Part shown: piece by piece, positions 42,073 to 53,793 of the stretch | How the letters are laid out: the number at the start of each line of letters is the position of its first letter | Numbering within the stretch: the first letter of the stretch is position 1 | Origin: Betaproteobacteria bacterium Ga0077540 | GTDB lineage: Bacteria; Pseudomonadota; Gammaproteobacteria; Burkholderiales; Methylophilaceae | Assembly: GCA_001464125.1 (NCBI GenBank) | Contig: LNEP01000015.1 | Location: 1-64,000, forward strand | Direction: 5' to 3' | Length of the DNA stretch: 64,000 bases | Made by a program: the position numbers and the translations under genes | The notes under the pieces: model-generated | Told to the model about the DNA's origin: nothing | The model's input: only the letters and a program-made list of their open reading frames with translations | Database searches by the model: none

Positions 42073-42512
42073 TATTTCTTTTCCAAATCTTCTCTAATAT
42101 GCGTAAATTCGCCTTCAATCACATCATCATTGGCTGGCTGTTGATAACGTTTATTTTGGTAGGTGCCGTTACTCGCATCAGCTTGCGTGTTCGGCTTGCT
42201 TTGTTCAATTGGAATCAACAACAATATCACGGCAATAGCATCGCTGATCACACCCGGAATGAGCAACAGCACACCGGCCACCATATTACGTGCCGTGCCC
42301 ATCAAAGCCTTTACAGGATTGCCACCAGCCAAACTTTGCATCATTCTTGGTGCCATTAATACCTTCTCGCCCTTAATCAGCTGTAAGCCTAAATAGCCAA
42401 TCACGACTAAATAAACTAACAACCACCAGCCGTAGGCATCGGCAAGCTGAATCAACAGCACTATTTCTGCAATTGGAAAAGCAAGTAAAATAAGCGTAAA
42501 CAATAAACGCAT
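42072..42512 (-). CDS. fxsA: FxsA family membrane protein
   Basis: Small TM protein with LLLIPGVISDAIAVILLL. Confidence 0.85.
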   Translation of the reverse strand: MRLLFTLILLAFPIAEIVLLIQLADAYGWWLLVYLVVIGYLGLQLIKGEKVLMAPRMMQSLAGGNPVKALMGTARNMVAGVLLLIPGVISDAIAVILLLIPIEQSKPNTQADASNGTYQNKRYQQPANDDVIEGEFTHIREDLEKK

Positions 42513-42549
42513 GATTAACCCTTTAGTTGGAGACTGCTATTCGCACACC

Positions 42550-42879
42550 ATGGATAATGCCGAAATTATAATCGTGTTGACCCATGTCCCTGACGAAGCG
42601 TGTGCAAATAAAATTGCAGACATGCTGATACAACATCAACTTGCGGCCTGTGTTAACATTTTGAGTCCATGCCAATCGGTATATGCATGGAACAATGCCA
42701 TTGAACGCGCTACCGAATGGCCGATGACCATTAAAACAACTCGTCAACAGTATGCGGAAGTGGAGTCTTGTATTTTAAAACATCACCCCTACGAACTTCC
42801 TGACATTCTTTGTCTCAATGTAGATGGTGGTTTACCCGCCTATTTACAATGGGTCAGCGCAAACACCGCAAAAAATTAA
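42550..42879 (+). CDS. cutA: Divalent-cation tolerance protein CutA (start revised from 42511)
   Basis: IVLTHVPDEACANKIADMLI, AACVNI, YELPDILCL. Confidence 0.93.
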   Translation: MDNAEIIIVLTHVPDEACANKIADMLIQHQLAACVNILSPCQSVYAWNNAIERATEWPMTIKTTRQQYAEVESCILKHHPYELPDILCLNVDGGLPAYLQWVSANTAKN

Positions 42880-42893
42880 GCTTTGGGAGCACC

Positions 42894-44708
42894 ATGTTAA
42901 GACTACTCGTCATCACATTAAGTTTTTGGACATTGCTGTTATCGGCAAATAGTACGCTTGCCGAAACTTCCAGCAATCCGCTCAAAAACATGTTTGTGGA
43001 TGAGGTATCTGAAGATGACTTTTTATCTCCCGATGCAGCTTTTCAGCTCAACATAACCCCAACCGATGACCAAACTTTACGTGCTGATTTTAAGATAGAA
43101 CCCGGCTACTACTTATACAAACAGCGCATTCAGTTTAAGGTACAAGCCCCTGCTGGCACTGAAGCCTTAGCAGAACTACCTGCGGGCGAAATGAAAGATG
43201 ACCCTAATTTTGGTCAGCAGGAAGTCTATCATCACGATTTTTCTGCCAAGGTAAAAGTAGCCAGCACTGACAGCCTTGCCCTGAAAGTCACCTATCAAGG
43301 ATGTAGCGAAAAAGGCCTGTGCTACGCCCCGCAAACCAAAACATTCAATTTTGGTGCACCTAACACCTCTAACCCCGCTGAGGTTACAGCCTATCAGCAA
43401 AGTAGCAGTAGCGTAAGCGATGACAGCCAAGCTTCTAATTTACTCAAAAGCGGACGTTGGTGGCTGATTATTTTGGGCTTCTTTGGAGCTGGTTTATTAC
43501 TTGCTTTTACGCCCTGTGTATTCCCGATGATTCCTATTTTATCCAGCATGATTATCGGTAAAAATGCACACGTGTCACGCTTGCATGCATTTAATCTATC
43601 GCTTGCTTACACGATGGGCATGTGCCTGACTTATACGTTGTTGGGGATTGCGGCTGGCTTGTCTGGCCAATTACTCAGTAACGCACTGCAAACACCTTGG
43701 GCCTTGAGCTTTGGCGCGGTTATTTTTGTATTATTGGCACTTTCCATGTTTGGCTTTTATGAGCTCAAAATGCCTAGCCATTTGGAAAACAGTATTTTTA
43801 ATTTAAGCAACCGCATCAAAGGTGGTCAGTTTTTTAGTGACTTTTTGATGGGGGTGCTATCTGCGCTCATTATCAGCCCTTGTGTCGCCGCGCCCTTGGC
43901 AGGTGCCCTGCTCTATATTAGTAAAACACACGATGTGGTGTTGGGTGGCGTGGCCTTGTTCTCACTCTCACTCGGTATGGGCTTCCCGCTTCTTTTGATA
44001 GGGGCATCCGCGGGCACCTTATTACCACGTGTTGGTGCATGGATGAACGCCGTGCGCCAATTGTTTGGTGTACTCATGTTAGGCGTGGCGGTTTGGCTAA
44101 TTAGCCCCATCATTCCGAGCTATATTCAACTAGCGTTATGGGCTTCACTTCTGATTGTACCCGCGATATTTATGCACGCACTTGACCACCTGCCCACTGA
44201 TGCAAAACCCATCATGCGCTTTTGGAAAGGCATAGCCATCATGATGCTCATTACTGGAATTGCATTGCTGATTGGCGCGTTATCGGGTGCTAAATCACCA
44301 TTACAACCATTAAGCGGTGTGCTCGCCAGCACTAGTTCAACGACGCAACATGGCTTAAGCTTCAAGCGTGTGCGCAGTGTTGCTGAATTAGACCAAGCCA
44401 TTCAGTCTGCCAAAGGGCAATATGTGATGTTTGATTTTTATGCAGACTGGTGCGTATCCTGCAAGGAATACGAGCAGTTTGTATTTACCGACCCACGTGT
44501 GCAGTCAAAACTTAAACAGGCGGTATTGTTGCAAGCTGATGTCACGGCCAATAATGCTGACGATGCCGCATTATTAAAACGATTTGAATTATTTGGCCCG
44601 CCCGGGATTTTGTTTTTTGATCGGGCAGGCAAAGAAACACCTCCCAAAGTCGTTGGCTATAAAGATGCCGATGCTTTCCTAGCCATTCTTAACACGGTAC
44701 AGCCTTAA
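42894..44708 (+). CDS. dsbD: Thiol:disulfide interchange protein DsbD (start revised from 42810)
   Basis: N-terminal signal, DsbD TM core, C-terminal YADWCVSCKEYE thioredoxin domain. Confidence 0.94.
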   Translation: MLRLLVITLSFWTLLLSANSTLAETSSNPLKNMFVDEVSEDDFLSPDAAFQLNITPTDDQTLRADFKIEPGYYLYKQRIQFKVQAPAGTEALAELPAGEMKDDPNFGQQEVYHHDFSAKVKVASTDSLALKVTYQGCSEKGLCYAPQTKTFNFGAPNTSNPAEVTAYQQSSSSVSDDSQASNLLKSGRWWLIILGFFGAGLLLAFTPCVFPMIPILSSMIIGKNAHVSRLHAFNLSLAYTMGMCLTYTLLGIAAGLSGQLLSNALQTPWALSFGAVIFVLLALSMFGFYELKMPSHLENSIFNLSNRIKGGQFFSDFLMGVLSALIISPCVAAPLAGALLYISKTHDVVLGGVALFSLSLGMGFPLLLIGASAGTLLPRVGAWMNAVRQLFGVLMLGVAVWLISPIIPSYIQLALWASLLIVPAIFMHALDHLPTDAKPIMRFWKGIAIMMLITGIALLIGALSGAKSPLQPLSGVLASTSSTTQHGLSFKRVRSVAELDQAIQSAKGQYVMFDFYADWCVSCKEYEQFVFTDPRVQSKLKQAVLLQADVTANNADDAALLKRFELFGPPGILFFDRAGKETPPKVVGYKDADAFLAILNTVQP

Positions 44709-45238
44709 TGTTTGCAAAACTTAAAACACCCCTCATTTACCTCATCCTGATTGCGGGTTTGGGGTTTGCTATTTTTCATTTATTTTTAAATACGCAAGTG
44801 GAAGACGGCGCACAACAATCAACAGCCCCGCTCTTTGCTGCGAGCTTTCCGAATGAAAAAGGTGAAACTAAGCCGCTCAGCGCTTATCAAGGCAAAATCG
44901 TTGTGCTCAATTTTTGGGCGACTTGGTGTGAGCCTTGCCGCGAAGAAATGCCCGAGTTATCCGAACTCCATGAGGCATACGCAGCAAAAAATGTTGTGGT
45001 ATTGGGTGTAGCGATTGATGAGGTCAGCGCCATCAGTGAGTTCACCAACAGCACAAAAGTCAGCTATCCACTCTTTGCTGCCGACATGGCAGGGATGGAA
45101 ATTGCCACCAACTTGGGCAATAACAAAGGCGTGTTACCTTACACCGTGGTTATTAAGGCAGATGGCACTGTGCATCAAACATTTTTTGGACGCATTTCCA
45201 AGGCCATGTTAGAAAAATCGCTGAACCCTATCTTGTAG
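44708..45238 (+). CDS. TlpA/ResA-like thioredoxin-fold protein
   Basis: NFWATWCEPCREEMPEL. Confidence 0.92.
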   Translation: MFAKLKTPLIYLILIAGLGFAIFHLFLNTQVEDGAQQSTAPLFAASFPNEKGETKPLSAYQGKIVVLNFWATWCEPCREEMPELSELHEAYAAKNVVVLGVAIDEVSAISEFTNSTKVSYPLFAADMAGMEIATNLGNNKGVLPYTVVIKADGTVHQTFFGRISKAMLEKSLNPIL

Positions 45239-45382
45239 AGGCCTACTCAAAAAACTTGGGTTTGGGCCATTTTTTAGGCTTTATCTTCGTCTAAATGCTG
45301 TGATTTAGCTGGACAAAAATTCATAACTTCGGCAAACTCGCTCCTATGCAAATTCGTTTAAATTGTTGCTTGGAAGCCTGCA

Positions 45383-45820
45383 ATGTCCGCTAAATCGATT
45401 TTGGTGGTGCACGGACCCAATTTGAATATGTTGGGCACGCGTGAACCGGCACATTATGGCACTGTTACTTTAGTGGATATTGATACCACTTTAGCCAATA
45501 TGGCCAAACATGACGGTCATCAACTTGAGTCTTTTCAGAGCAACTCTGAAGCAGACATTGTCAGCAAAATTCAGTCGTTAATGGTGAATCGTGTCGACTA
45601 CATCATCATTAATCCAGCTGCATTTACGCATACTTCCATCGCGATACGCGACGCAATCTCCGCCGTGAATATTCCATTTATTGAGGTACACCTGTCGAAT
45701 GTTTACGCGCGCGAGCAGTTTAGGCACCATTCTTATTTTAGCGATATCGCCACTGGCGTGATTAGCGGACTGGGCGCAGAGGGTTATTTTGCTGCTTATC
45801 GCTATATCACCAAACCCTAA
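45383..45820 (+). CDS. aroQ: 3-dehydroquinate dehydratase type II
   Basis: [32 protein letters not shown]. Confidence 0.97.
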   Translation: MSAKSILVVHGPNLNMLGTREPAHYGTVTLVDIDTTLANMAKHDGHQLESFQSNSEADIVSKIQSLMVNRVDYIIINPAAFTHTSIAIRDAISAVNIPFIEVHLSNVYAREQFRHHSYFSDIATGVISGLGAEGYFAAYRYITKP

Positions 45821-45858
45821 CATTATTATAAATATATTCAGTTAATACCGAGGTCTAT

Positions 45859-46314
45859 ATGGATTTACGCAAACTTAAAAAATTGATTGATCTAGTGGAG
45901 GAATCTGGCATTTCCGAGCTGGAACTGACAGAAGGTGAAGAAAAAGTACGTATCAGCCGCGCACTAATGCATAGTGCAGCCCCTGTTACGCACTATGTCT
46001 CCGCACCACAACAAGCACCATCGGCCGCACCTACCGCCGCATCACCTGCCCCAGCACCAGCAGTGCCGGCTGAAGAAGAGGGTCAAATTGTTAAATCACC
46101 GATGGTAGGTACTTTTTACCGCGCCTCCTCACCAGATGCTAAATCATTTGTTGATGTGGGTTCCAGTGTCTCTTCCGGTGACACTCTGTGCATCATCGAG
46201 GCGATGAAATTACTCAACGAGATTGAAAGTGACTACTCTGGTGTCGTGAAGAAAATCTTTGTTGAAAACGGTCAACCTGTTGAATACGGTGAGCCATTGT
46301 TCCTGATTGGTTAA
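45859..46314 (+). CDS. accB: Biotin carboxyl carrier protein
   Basis: [14 protein letters not shown] biotinylation site. Confidence 0.97.
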   Translation: MDLRKLKKLIDLVEESGISELELTEGEEKVRISRALMHSAAPVTHYVSAPQQAPSAAPTAASPAPAPAVPAEEEGQIVKSPMVGTFYRASSPDAKSFVDVGSSVSSGDTLCIIEAMKLLNEIESDYSGVVKKIFVENGQPVEYGEPLFLIG

Positions 46315-46320
46315 TGAATT

Positions 46321-47670
46321 ATGTTTGAGAAGATATTAATCGCCAACCGCGGTGAAATTGCGCTTCGTGTTCAGCGCGCCTGCCGTGAGCTTGGCATACG
46401 TACCGTTGCTGTACACTCGGAAGCAGACCGCGAAGCAAAATATGTAAAACTAGCAGATGAGTCTGTTTGCATTGGTCCAGCACCTTCTAATCAAAGCTAT
46501 TTAAGCATTCCCGCTGTGATTAGTGCTGCTGAAGTCACTGACGCGCAAGCGATTCATCCTGGTTACGGCTTTTTATCAGAAAACGCTGACTTTGCAGAAC
46601 GTGTGGAACAAAGTGGCTTTGTGTTTATTGGCCCACGCGCAGAAACCATTCGCCTGATGGGTGATAAGGTGTCTGCCAAAGATGCAATGCGTAAAGCGGG
46701 CGTGCCATGTGTACCAGGTTCTGAAGGTGCACTGCCTGACGACCCAGCAGAAATCATCAAAACAGCCAAGAAAATCGGTTACCCCGTCATTATTAAAGCC
46801 GCGGGTGGCGGTGGTGGTCGTGGTATGCGCGTCGTGCATACCGAAGCTGCACTGATTAACGCAGTTTCTATGACCAAAGCCGAGGCACAAGCTGCATTTG
46901 GTAATCCAATGGTATACATGGAAAAGTTTTTAGAAAATCCACGTCATATCGAGATTCAAATATTGGCAGACCAACATGGTAACGCTGTATTCTTGGGTGA
47001 TCGCGATTGCTCCATGCAACGTCGCCATCAAAAAATCATTGAAGAAGCGCCATCTCCGCTGTTAAATCCTAAATTACGCGATAAAATCGGCGAACGTTGT
47101 GCTGAGGCTTGTCGTAAAATTAAATACCGCGGTGCAGGTACATTTGAGTTCTTGTACGAAAACGGTGAGTTCTATTTTATTGAAATGAATACTCGCTTGC
47201 AGGTTGAGCATACCGTGACAGAAATGATTACGGGCTTAGACTTAGTGCAACAACAGATCTTTATTGCAGCGGGTGAAAAACTGCAATTCCGCCAAAAAGA
47301 TGTGGAGCTGCGTGGCCATGCCATTGAGTGTCGTATCAACGCAGAAGACCCCTATAACTTTATTCCATCGCCAGGCACTATCAATCGTTTCCACATGCCG
47401 GGCGGCCCTGGTGTGCGTATTGATACCCATGCTTATGGTGGTTATGTGGTACCTCCACATTATGATTCGATGATAGGCAAGCTCATTACTTACGGTGCAA
47501 CCCGTGAACAAGCGATTGCGCGCATGCGTATCGCATTGTCTGAAATGTATGTGGAAGGGATTAAAACCAATATCCCGTTACATGCAGATTTAATGGCAGA
47601 TGCAGCTTTCCACCTTGGTGGCACCAGCATCCACTACCTCGAACAAAAGTTAGGTATACATAGTAAGTAA
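46321..47670 (+). CDS. accC: Biotin carboxylase
   Basis: [42 protein letters not shown]. Confidence 0.98.
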   Translation: MFEKILIANRGEIALRVQRACRELGIRTVAVHSEADREAKYVKLADESVCIGPAPSNQSYLSIPAVISAAEVTDAQAIHPGYGFLSENADFAERVEQSGFVFIGPRAETIRLMGDKVSAKDAMRKAGVPCVPGSEGALPDDPAEIIKTAKKIGYPVIIKAAGGGGGRGMRVVHTEAALINAVSMTKAEAQAAFGNPMVYMEKFLENPRHIEIQILADQHGNAVFLGDRDCSMQRRHQKIIEEAPSPLLNPKLRDKIGERCAEACRKIKYRGAGTFEFLYENGEFYFIEMNTRLQVEHTVTEMITGLDLVQQQIFIAAGEKLQFRQKDVELRGHAIECRINAEDPYNFIPSPGTINRFHMPGGPGVRIDTHAYGGYVVPPHYDSMIGKLITYGATREQAIARMRIALSEMYVEGIKTNIPLHADLMADAAFHLGGTSIHYLEQKLGIHSK

Positions 47671-47673
47671 ATC

Positions 47674-48558
47674 TTGAGTTGGCTACTACTTAAAATTCAG
47701 GCAAACGATGCCAATGCAGAGACGCTGAGTGACGCACTGATGGACTTAGGTGCGCTCTCAGTGAGCATTGAGGATGCCAATGCAGAGACGCTGGCTGAGC
47801 AAGCCATTTTTGGCGAGCCCGGCGATCCACCCCCTGGTATTTGGCACCAAAATGTGGTCACGGCGATGCTGGAATCTGATGCGGACATCCAACAACTGCT
47901 CACTGCACTTGAGCATGCCACCGATATCCAAGGCTTTAGCTACAGTACTGAAGTGATTGAGGAACAAGACTGGGTGCGCCTAACGCAGTCTCAGTTTGAG
48001 CCAATTCCCATTACATCCAAACTGTGGATTGTGCCCACTTGGCATGAGGCGCCAACACCAGATGCAATTAATATCGTGCTGGACCCAGGATTAGCTTTTG
48101 GCACAGGCAGCCACCCTACCACGCACTTATGTCTTGAGTGGCTAACCCAACAAACTAGTCTGCAAAAGGTGCTGGATTATGGTTGTGGCTCTGGCATTTT
48201 AGCGATCGCTGCAAAAAAACTAGGGGCGACGGAAGTCACCGGCGTAGATATCGACCCGCAAGCGATTGTAGCCAGTCGCTACAATGCACAGAACAATCAG
48301 GTAGATATTGCCTTTTATGACTCTAATGCTTATTTGCACGAAGCCTACGATATTGTAGTGGCCAATATTTTATCCAGCGCACTGATGGTGTTGGCGCCGG
48401 TGATTGCCAAATCCTGCAAAACTGGCGGTAAAATTGCATTGTCTGGTATTCTGGACACGCAGCAAGATGCACTGGCTGAACAATACAGCGAGTGGTTTGA
48501 AGTACATCCACCCGTCATCAAAGATGGCTGGGTATTACTGACTGGAACCAAAAAATAA
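47674..48558 (+). CDS. prmA: Ribosomal protein L11 methyltransferase (TTG start)
   Basis: LDPGLAFGTGSHPTT, VLDYGCGSGILAIAA. Confidence 0.95.
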   Translation: MSWLLLKIQANDANAETLSDALMDLGALSVSIEDANAETLAEQAIFGEPGDPPPGIWHQNVVTAMLESDADIQQLLTALEHATDIQGFSYSTEVIEEQDWVRLTQSQFEPIPITSKLWIVPTWHEAPTPDAINIVLDPGLAFGTGSHPTTHLCLEWLTQQTSLQKVLDYGCGSGILAIAAKKLGATEVTGVDIDPQAIVASRYNAQNNQVDIAFYDSNAYLHEAYDIVVANILSSALMVLAPVIAKSCKTGGKIALSGILDTQQDALAEQYSEWFEVHPPVIKDGWVLLTGTKK

Positions 48559-48559
48559 A

Positions 48560-49474
48560 ATGCCTCTCGTTACTTCTTGCCCTGAGTGTAATACGCAATT
48601 TGTTGTTAAAAAAGAACAGCTTAAAGCTTACGATGGTCAAGTTCGTTGCGGCACTTGTCAGCATGTATTCAATGCTAAAACCTATCTTATTAAGCAGACA
48701 CGCACCAAAAAGTCAGTGCCTACTAAGGTAGAGGCTGTACTGAGTGAAGTTTCACTCACCCCTGAAACTCAACCAGAGGCCGCTGAACATATTGAAATGA
48801 CAGTGCCTGCTCATTTGCAGGATCAATTTATTGAAGACACTGCCCCAGCTAACTCAACTGCATTAGCCAATGCGGACATAACTACAGCGACCACGCCATC
48901 TGAAACCAGTCAAGACAGTTATCAAACACCAAGCTTTTTGAATGATTTAACGGTGGATGAGCCGTTAGACAAAGGTTGGAGGCGCAAGCCATTTAGCTGG
49001 CCAGCATTTGTTCTGGGCTTATTGTTGCTGCTATTGCTCGCAGGCCAATCTGTATACTTTAAGCGCACAGAAATTGCAGCCTTTTATCCACAAACTAAGC
49101 CGTTACTAACCCAAGCATGTGAAGTTTTAAAGTGTTCTGTCCCGCTCCCTCAACGGATCGATTTGCTCACCATTGATGACTCGGACATGCAAGAACATCT
49201 GACTTATCAGAATGTGTTGATATTTTCTAGCACTTTGATTAATCACGCTAATTTTGCACAAGCATACCCCAACATCGAGCTCACACTCACTAATACGGAA
49301 GATGATCCAGTGCTTAGACGCACATTTAGAGCCGACCAGTACTTGCAAAATCAGTCTTCTGTCACACGAGGTATTGCCGCAAAAGAAGAAATTCGAATCA
49401 AGCTACAACTAAACACTTCTGATATCGCAGTAGCTGGTTATCGCGTCTCGCTCAATTACCCTTCATCCCCCTAA
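48560..49474 (+). CDS. Zinc-ribbon/DUF3426-type membrane protein
   Basis: N-terminal CPECNTQF...VRCGTCQHVFNA zinc ribbon, central TM. Confidence 0.88.
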   Translation: MPLVTSCPECNTQFVVKKEQLKAYDGQVRCGTCQHVFNAKTYLIKQTRTKKSVPTKVEAVLSEVSLTPETQPEAAEHIEMTVPAHLQDQFIEDTAPANSTALANADITTATTPSETSQDSYQTPSFLNDLTVDEPLDKGWRRKPFSWPAFVLGLLLLLLLAGQSVYFKRTEIAAFYPQTKPLLTQACEVLKCSVPLPQRIDLLTIDDSDMQEHLTYQNVLIFSSTLINHANFAQAYPNIELTLTNTEDDPVLRRTFRADQYLQNQSSVTRGIAAKEEIRIKLQLNTSDIAVAGYRVSLNYPSSP

Positions 49475-49604
49475 TAATCCCTCTTAAACATCTCATGGAA
49501 ATCATGAGTGTGATTTAAGCATTAAGCACACTATGTTTTTTCGTGACTCAGATATCATTCAATTATAGATTGATTTATTTAATAACCCATTTAGGAGAAC
49601 TACC

Positions 49605-49676
49605 ATGTGGACAACACCAGCAGCTACTGAAATGCGTTTTGGCTTTGAAGTAACAATGTACGTAATGAACAAATAA
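49605..49676 (+). CDS. pqqA: Coenzyme PQQ precursor peptide PqqA (23 aa: MWTTPAATEMRFGFEVTMYVMNK)
   Basis: Glu15 and Tyr19 in the E-V-T-x-Y motif; aligns with classic PqqA of the [23 protein letters not shown] type; SD TTAGGAGA; absent from the ORF track. Confidence 0.92.
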   Translation: MWTTPAATEMRFGFEVTMYVMNK

Positions 49677-49690
49677 TTTTGTTTATGTTA

Positions 49691-49717
49691 AAAGGGAGCA
49701 AATGCTCCCTTTTTTTA
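49691..49717 (+). terminator. Intrinsic terminator after pqqA
   Basis: AAAGGGAGC-AAAT-GCTCCCTTTTTTT. Confidence 0.85.
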
Positions 49718-49788
49718 TTTGGCCGCATACTGCGCACATCTTCTACCGATTCAACCCTATAAATTTATCCTAGTAACATTGTTTTCAA

Positions 49789-50679
49789 TTATTGAATACG
49801 CTGATTGGCGGTTTGAATTGCCTCTATTAGCTTTTCAATCGCAGCCGTTCTGACAAAACTCTTGCGCCAAGCAATCGCGATTCTGCGCGTAGGTGCGGGT
49901 TGCTTAAACGGCACTACGCTCACTAGCGGGTTTTGGTAACGCGCGACTGTGGCGGATGCTGGCAGTACAGTGATACCAAGATTAGAAGCCACCATGTTTC
50001 GGATGGTCTCCAATGAGTTACCCTGTAACACTTCACCTTTGCGAGAAAGCTCTGGGCAAGCCTGTGTCACTTGATTACTAAAACAGTGGCCGCTATTGAG
50101 CAAGAGCACTTTCTCCTCGGACAGCTCAGCCGAATCAATCTCCTGCCGACCAGCCCAATGATGATCAGCAGGCACAACGACTTTAAAGGCTTCATCGTAC
50201 AAAATCTCGATGTTGATACCGGGTATATTGAATGGCAGTGCAATAATCGCCGCGTCAATCACACCGTTTCTGAGCTGCGCTTCTAAGTTTGCGGTGAGGT
50301 TTTCTTCCACTTCTAAAGGCATCTCCGGCGCTGATTGGCGTAATATAGGAATAATCTCGGGCAACAAATAGGGGCCAACCGAATGAATCATGCCTAACTT
50401 GAATAAACCATGCAATGGATTGGTGCCCAGTTTGGCCATTTCCTTCAGGCGCGCCGCTTCTTCTAATACCACGTTCGCCTGTTCTATGATTTGCACGCCA
50501 ACTTCAGTGGGTGTGACTTCAGAACGGCTACGCTCGAAAATAGAAATATTCAACTCATCTTCCAGCTTTTTAATGCCTAGGCTGAGTGCTGGCTGCGTGA
50601 CAAAACATTTTTCCGCTGCACGGCGGAAATTACGCTCTTGTGCCACTGCGACCACAAACTTGAGTTCAATCAATGTCAT
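49789..50679 (-). CDS. oxyR: LysR-family regulator, OxyR-like
   Basis: LysR HTH N-terminus; GHCFSNQVTQAC places two cysteines in the OxyR redox-loop position; divergent from katG. Confidence 0.88.
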   Translation of the reverse strand: MTLIELKFVVAVAQERNFRRAAEKCFVTQPALSLGIKKLEDELNISIFERSRSEVTPTEVGVQIIEQANVVLEEAARLKEMAKLGTNPLHGLFKLGMIHSVGPYLLPEIIPILRQSAPEMPLEVEENLTANLEAQLRNGVIDAAIIALPFNIPGINIEILYDEAFKVVVPADHHWAGRQEIDSAELSEEKVLLLNSGHCFSNQVTQACPELSRKGEVLQGNSLETIRNMVASNLGITVLPASATVARYQNPLVSVVPFKQPAPTRRIAIAWRKSFVRTAAIEKLIEAIQTANQRIQ

Positions 50680-50719
50680 GCCTACCCTCCTCTATCACAT
50701 CGCTTGGACTATCATCATA

Positions 50720-50738
50720 TGATAAATATTACTTATCA
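50720..50738. promoter_or_regulatory. Inverted repeat TGATAA-N7-TTATCA in the oxyR/katG intergenic region, candidate LysR-type operator
   Basis: Perfect 6-bp arms, located between the divergent genes. Confidence 0.5.
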
Positions 50739-50828
50739 ACAATATCAAATCATACAATTATACAAATTGAAATGCGCTGTCTAGAATGCAACACATGCAT
50801 CACATCAACGTCAAAAAAGGAGCGCATC

Positions 50829-50900
50829 ATGCAAACACTGATTACAACAAGCAGCCAGCTAATGATTGAATTATTGGCAGGCTATGCTCTGACCTATTGA
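50829..50900 (+). CDS. Short ORF in the katG leader (23 aa: MQTLITTSSQLMIELLAGYALTY)
   Basis: AAAAAAGGAGCGCATC-ATG Shine-Dalgarno with good spacing. Confidence 0.5.
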   Translation: MQTLITTSSQLMIELLAGYALTY

Positions 50901-50947
50901 TACCTTGCCAACTGCAATACCGATAACCATCATCAAAGGAGTGAGCG

Positions 50948-53223
<2,276 letters not shown>

Positions 53224-53244
53224 TCACAAGCTTGATTAGCAACC

Positions 53245-53281
53245 AAAACGAACGCTCGCAGCATAGGAGCGTTCGTTTTTC
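53245..53281 (+). terminator. Intrinsic terminator after katG
   Basis: AACGAACGCTC-N9-GAGCGTTCGTTTTT. Confidence 0.8.
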
Positions 53282-53365
53282 TATTGTTATCATGCAATAC
53301 AATCGTGTTGAGCGTTATACTCGCGCTATGCATAAGGCATGTGACGGAATAATAAGGAAACCAAT

Positions 53366-53530
53366 ATGAAATCTTGGATGTGTACCGTGTGCGGTTTGAT
53401 TTATGAAGAAGAAAAAGGTTGGCCTGAGGATGGCATAGCGCCAGGTACGCGCTGGGAAGATGTACCCGCCGACTGGGTTTGCCCAGAATGCGGTGTAAGT
53501 AAAGCCGATTTTGAAATGGTTGAATTTTAG
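53366..53530 (+). CDS. Rubredoxin ([54 protein letters not shown])
   Basis: Paired CxxC motifs MCTVCG and VCPECG; absent from the ORF track because of its length. Confidence 0.95.
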   Translation: MKSWMCTVCGLIYEEEKGWPEDGIAPGTRWEDVPADWVCPECGVSKADFEMVEF

Positions 53531-53673
53531 ACCACTGGGACTTAATCCTCGCATAGCCATTGTGAATATGACTTAATTCGTTAAAATATTGTCCGCAGAA
53601 TATTCTGTTGTTTGCCAGTGAAATATTGCGAATGCAATAGTGATAATACAATTTTTTATGAAGGATTAAGTAA

Positions 53674-53769
53674 ATGGAAATACAAGGCGCAGTAGGTATT
53701 TATACTTTGATTGGTATCTTGGTGGTGATTGGTGTTTTACTTTACGCTTGCGCTAAAGTAGTGAAATAA
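53674..53769 (+). CDS. 31-aa single-TM peptide MEIQGAVGIYTLIGILVVIGVLLYACAKVVK
   Basis: AAGGATTAAGTAA-ATG ribosome-binding site; strongly hydrophobic core. Confidence 0.6.
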   Translation: MEIQGAVGIYTLIGILVVIGVLLYACAKVVK

Positions 53770-53793
53770 ATGACAAAGGCGCTTTATGCGCTT

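Noticed and set aside
50829-50900. Considered a second PqqA-like peptide because it is also 23 aa
   Set aside because: Glu14 to Tyr19 spacing (E-x4-Y) does not fit the E-x3-Y motif and no E-V-T-x-Y is present.
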